Origin: Apostichopus japonicus
Lineage: Eukaryota > Echinodermata > Holothuroidea > Aspidochirotida > Stichopodidae
DNA: 11,000 bases
Direction of reading: 5' to 3'
Assembly (NCBI RefSeq): GCF_037975245.1
Contig: NC_092583.1
Span: 18,192,764 to 18,203,763 of the forward strand
Numbering within the stretch: position 1 is the stretch's first letter; every line of letters begins with the position of its first letter. This document shows positions 7,969 through 11,000 of the stretch, in pieces. A program made the position numbers and the translations under genes. The notes below the pieces were generated by a model. That model had not been told where the DNA came from and did not search any database. It worked only from the letters and a program-made list of their open reading frames with translations.

Positions 7969-8805
7969 CATATGCGTACGAGGCGGGGGGGGGGGGCAGG
8001 GGGGCAGACTGCCCCCTCAAATTTCCAGAGGACAAGAAATTCGGGCAAAAGTCCTGAAAAATTAGGGCAGCCTAAGAGGAGAAAAAAAAATATATATGTA
8101 TATATAAATATGTAGTAGCTTGCCCGAATCTTTTTCAAATTTTTGCCCGACAATTCTGTGGAGCGCGTTTTAAAACATGTTATTTGTTTTGTGACATTAA
8201 TATGAATATAGGCCTAATGATTTTCTTTATTTAGCATCATGTTGCCCGAATATTTCCGTATAACACCACCGTAAGCGCAGCTCATCTGGGCTACCACGCT
8301 TTTTGCACTATCAAAAATGTGTGTAACTATAGTCAACTGTATACCTGGACATCCCCAACATGAGTGTATACAAGAAGCGTATTCTTGTTCATGGATGGTG
8401 GGGGGGGGGGGGGAGTGCCTACAAGCCTAGAAGTACAGGTTTATCGTATTCGTTGTTATTTTTTTTATACTTTTTTGTGAGACAAAATGCAGTCTCACCC
8501 GACACAGCGACATTAGCCCGCCTACGTGTCGTTGAACAATGTATGTTTTTCTGGAGGTAGCTGAGTACTGTCTTAAAATACTAAATACGGTAACTAAATA
8601 GGAGCTTAAAAAATATACTGTTCTTATTTTCCCCTTCAAAGTGATGTTACCATTTCTTCTTCTTCTTCTAATTTACCAAATTTTTGATGAAGTGTAAATT
8701 TCTAAAACGTGAGATTATAAAAGAGGCATTTTTGGCCAAAAAAATTCGGCCACAAAAGTTTCTGCCCCCCCCCCCCCCAAACTGAAATGGTCCCGTACGC
8801 CTATG
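7969..8805. mobile_element. Non-autonomous DNA transposon (837 bp) with CATAGGCGTACG-type ends and G/C runs
   Basis: The left end CATATGCGTACG (7969-7980) and the inverted right end CATAGGCGTACG (8794-8805) match at 11 of 12 positions. The flanks are cctatact (7961-7968) and cctttact (8806-8813), which match at 7 of 8 and so are a plausible 8-bp target-site duplication. Long homopolymers lie near the ends and in the middle: G12 at 7985-7996, G14 at 8400-8413, C14 at 8765-8778. The interior has an almost perfect palindrome GGGGGCAG-A-CTGCCCCC (8000-8016) and repeated GCCCGAA words. No transposase is visible. An 8-bp duplication fits hAT or P superfamilies; I cannot decide between them. Confidence 0.82.
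8653..8669. repeat. Short TTC microsatellite
   Basis: About five perfect TTC triplets, inside the 7969-8805 transposon. Confidence 0.8.
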
Positions 8806-8813
8806 CCTTTACT
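8806..8813. repeat. Target-site duplication, right copy (CCTTTACT)
   Basis: 7 of 8 identical to 7961-7968. Confidence 0.7.
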
Positions 8814-8918
8814 TGTTTTCCATGGAAGGAAATATTTCGATTTGCACGATTGTTGAACATGTAACATTTGAATCTGTTGCATTCGAATGACTATATAGGT
8901 ATGTTTAATTTGTTTTCA

Positions 8919-9034
8919 CGGTCAATACCTAGCTATTACCGATCGGCTATTTGCAATTGCTGTGATTACGTCATCTGTTTCTGTCGAAGCTATTTAGTCG
9001 TCGTGAGCACGGTTATTACGTGTAGATGGTGTCT
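8919..9034 (+). repeat. Diverged repeat, copy A
   Basis: It starts CGGTCAATA and ends with a 45-bp core (8982-9026) that matches 9642-9686 at 42 positions. The same order of words, CGGTCAATA, AGCTA, AATTGCTGT, ATTAC, TCATCT, GTCGAAGCTAT, TAGTCG, GTGAGCAC, TTATTACGTGTAGA, is found in both copies. The family is not recognised; it may be an old, unclassified interspersed or tandem repeat. Confidence 0.8.
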
Positions 9035-9052
9035 CGAAGCTACGTGTTTGGG

Positions 9053-9350
9053 CAGGGCTTCACTAACCGGGGTGCATGAACCCCGGGGGTTGCGTGAGTC
9101 CATCCCAGGGGGTTCGTGTCAAAGTTAAAACTAGAGTACCTTTTTTTTAAAAATAAAATCTGGTATTTCATACATTGTAATTTAGTAATGGAAAAAAGTC
9201 GTACCTATTGACAAACTCTACAATTTACACTTTTATGCGTATTATAGTATAATAATGACTCAGATCGTGTCTCGAAAATTTGTGGGTTCGTGGGCAACTC
9301 AGACATCCACAGGCGGTTCGTGGGGTGATAAATTAATTAGGGAAACCCTG
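9053..9350. mobile_element. hAT-type MITE (298 bp), inserted next to diverged repeat copy A
   Basis: The left end CAGGGCTTCACTAA (9053-9066) and the inverted right end CAGGGTTTCCCTAA (9337-9350) match at 12 of 14 bases. The flanking 8-mers tgtttggg (9045-9052) and tgttagtg (9351-9358) agree at 6 of 8. The sequence just inside the left end, GGGGTGCATGAACCCC and a GGGGGTTCGTG word, with a matching GGTTCGTGGGG near the right end, is the layout of many hAT MITEs. There is no coding capacity. Confidence 0.8.
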
Positions 9351-9406
9351 TGTTAGTGGGTAATGCCTCCGTCACGTCGCACTTTTATTCTTTCAAGCCC
9401 AAACAG

Positions 9407-9441
9407 GCTCGAGTGAGCATTATTACGTGTAGATTGCGTCT
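9407..9441 (+). repeat. Diverged repeat, short copy C
   Basis: It carries GAGTGAGCATTATTACGTGTAGATTGCGTCT, matching the end of copy A (GTGAGCAC..TTATTACGTGTAGAT..GTCT at 9003-9034). Only the 3' part of the unit is present. Confidence 0.65.
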
Positions 9442-9530
9442 ATTAGGGACGACATAGACGCTGATTTCTGGGATAATTAGTAAATATGTAAAATGAGTAG
9501 CAAATAGATACACTAGGGTAACCATTTCCA

Positions 9531-9686
9531 CGGTCAATAAATAGCTACTACAGATAGGGAATTGCTGTAATTACTTCATCTATTCTCGTACCGAAGGTAT
9601 ACCGATGGTTATGCCTATTACCGATTGGCTGGAGGCCAACGTGTCGAAGCTATCTAGTCGCCGTGAGCACGTTTATTACGTGTAGA
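9531..9686 (+). repeat. Diverged repeat, copy B
   Basis: It aligns with copy A from CGGTCAATA (9531) through the 45-bp core (9642-9686), with a central insertion relative to A. The cores of A and B are exactly 660 bp apart; the MITE at 9053-9350 accounts for about 306 bp of that. Confidence 0.8.
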
Positions 9687-10468
9687 GGGGTTAGGTATAA
9701 TGCAAAATTGGATGTGACGGCGACACTTCAAAACAGTTTAATTAAAGGGTGTGAAGACTCGCGCACAAAGAAACGTCCCATTCCGGTAATCTGACCTAGT
9801 TTCGAATGATGTGTAACAGAAGTGTTAGACACCACCATCGATCCCAGAAAATACACACACAGCTTGCTAGCGTCGGTAATTAGACACTAGTGTACAGTCA
9901 ATACATACAGCTACGGTCAATACCCACAACACGGTGTACATAGCATCGTTGGACATCTGAGTTATAGATAAACGGTAACACGGTATCACGTTTCATTACT
10001 GTCTGCATTTTGTAGCGAGAAGAAGAAAACTTCACTTGCAGGCAACGGAAAGTTAACTTTTTTTTCAGAACGCGGCACGCGGTTTGGGGCGAGTCTTCAA
10101 TGCCTTTAAGTGAGCGCCCTCACAATTATTTGTGTGTGTTTTAGGTCTGCTATATAATGCGTGTATAGAACGGCTCATATCATTTCGAACAAAATTTCCG
10201 TTCTGCCAATTCGCTACGTGTCGTATGATCTTTTCCTTCTCTTTTAAAAGCACAGAGCCATTTTGATTGTTAATTGCGTAAAGACTTTACATTAGTTTGA
10301 TCATTTTCTTAATTTGTTTTCGTTTTGCTACGGAAACTTGCTTTATTGATTCCCCGACTTTTGAGAAGGATACTTCTAATATAAAATAAGGATATTTAAA
10401 CTAGTAATTATAGTACAATAGGCTAATACTGTTGCTTAGCTGTGCCAGTGGCAACAATCTTCAACAGC
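9687..10468. other. Intergenic stretch with no supported gene
   Basis: It contains weak further echoes of the diverged repeat (GTCAATACATACAGCTACGG near 9898-9917 and CGGTCAATACCC near 9915-9926). The minus open frame at 10065-10253 is short and unrecognised. I see no RNA gene. Confidence 0.5.
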
Positions 10469-10483
10469 TAGTGGCAGATCCAG
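10469..10483 (+). mobile_element. Possible decayed hAT element end
   Basis: TAGTGGCAGATCCAG resembles the common hAT end CAGTGGCGGATCCAG (13 of 15) and is followed by a G-rich tract, as in many such elements. No inverted partner end is visible to the right, so this is at most a truncated or decayed copy. Confidence 0.35.
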
Positions 10484-10495
10484 CCCAAAGCTGAA

Positions 10496-10523
10496 GGGGG
10501 AAGGGGATGGGGGAGGTGGAGGG
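10496..10523 (+). other. Putative G-quadruplex motif
   Basis: Four G runs (5, 4, 5 and 3 bases) are separated by loops of 2, 2 and 7 bases, which satisfies the usual intramolecular G-quadruplex pattern. It lies about 450 bp upstream of the candidate exon at 10969, immediately after the hAT-end-like sequence. Confidence 0.6.
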
Positions 10524-10695
10524 TAGGCACCATTAGAAGGGGTGCAAAATAGCTGTTACTGCTGAAATTACAAAATGGGATATAACGGAAAGTTCTTTGC
10601 AGTCAATAAGAACACCATTTTCTGCCAATAATGTACAAGTTGATTTTTTTTTTAATAGTTGCAATTTGTTTCTGGGAAGTGTCGGTGAACGCTGG

Positions 10696-10706
10696 CCAAT
10701 GCAAAT
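10696..10706 (+). promoter_or_regulatory. Overlapping CCAAT box and octamer (ATGCAAAT)
   Basis: CCAAT at 10696-10700 overlaps a perfect POU-factor octamer ATGCAAAT at 10699-10706. Both are classical promoter-proximal elements, and the pair sits about 260 bp upstream of the candidate plus-strand exon. Function is unproven; each word alone occurs by chance. Confidence 0.25.
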
Positions 10707-10968
10707 GGTATGCGGGACAGGTAACACATATGGTAAAGCCGAGATTAACTTTATGCGAATGGTATCAATGAAATGGTCACTATGTGTGTATTGTGGATAT
10801 GTATGAATTGAGTATGTAGTATACAGTGATAATACAGTAACAGTTATACAAAACCTTAAGATTTTCACTTTGAAAAGTTTATGGATCCCCATCAGATCGT
10901 ATTTTCTGGTCTTGGTTATATGATAATTCACTGGATTATAATTATTAATACTGTCTCCACATTTTCAG

Positions 10969-11000
10969 GATCTGGCATGGATAAAGTGAACCACATAGAT
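10969..11000 (+). CDS. Possible first coding exon of a plus-strand gene, cut by the window edge
   Basis: A pyrimidine-rich tract and AG (ctgtctccacattttcag, ending at 10968) form a good 3' splice site. The following bases read GSGMDKVNHID in frame with no stop. The ATG at 10977 has a strong initiation context (G at -3 and G at +4). Only 32 bases are visible, so the identity is unknown and it may be chance. If real, the gene would be divergent from AARS2, about 6.9 kb away. Confidence 0.25.

Noticed and set aside
10533-10931. Minus-strand open frame of about 130 codons
   Set aside because: It begins with GTG rather than ATG, has no recognisable domain and runs across AT-rich sequence and the plus-strand promoter-like words.

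Overview
This window looks like a piece of an animal (metazoan) nuclear genome. It is AT-rich and gene-sparse, with an intron-split gene, GT-AG introns, a long intronic minisatellite and several short inverted-repeat DNA transposons. Frequent words such as 'taggcct', and hAT-type elements rich in G and C runs, make a marine deuterostome (for example an echinoderm) my best guess. The lineage is inference only.

The only gene I can identify is on the minus strand at 1-4097: the 5' part of an alanyl-tRNA synthetase gene, most likely the mitochondrial enzyme (AARS2). Four coding exons (4097-3840, 3575-3387, 2177-2032, 250-59) join in phase across consensus splice sites. They encode about 261 residues: a basic, targeting-like N terminus followed by the first half of the class II catalytic core. 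The gene runs off the left edge, so catalytic motif 3, the tRNA-binding, editing and C-terminal domains lie outside the window.

Intron 3 (251-2031) carries a minisatellite of about 1.1 kb (691-1783), with roughly 72 copies of a 15-bp unit and visible higher-order structure. Because 15 is a multiple of 3, the array makes long artificial open frames on both strands; these are not genes.

From 4139 to 10968 I find no convincing gene. This stretch holds at least four non-autonomous DNA transposons: 5254-6174 (14-bp perfect TIR), 7005-7377 (hAT-like, perfect 8-bp target-site duplication), 7969-8805 (11/12 TIR match, 7/8 TSD match, long G and C runs) and 9053-9350 (hAT-like, inside an older duplicated repeat). 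The diverged repeat family spans 8919-9686. Near 10470-10523 are a hAT-end-like sequence and a G-quadruplex motif.

At the extreme right (10969-11000), a good 3' splice site is followed by a short open frame with a strong-context ATG. It may be the first coding exon of a plus-strand neighbour, but only 32 bases are visible. I found no previously undescribed gene system. The most unusual structure is the intronic minisatellite with its nested duplications.
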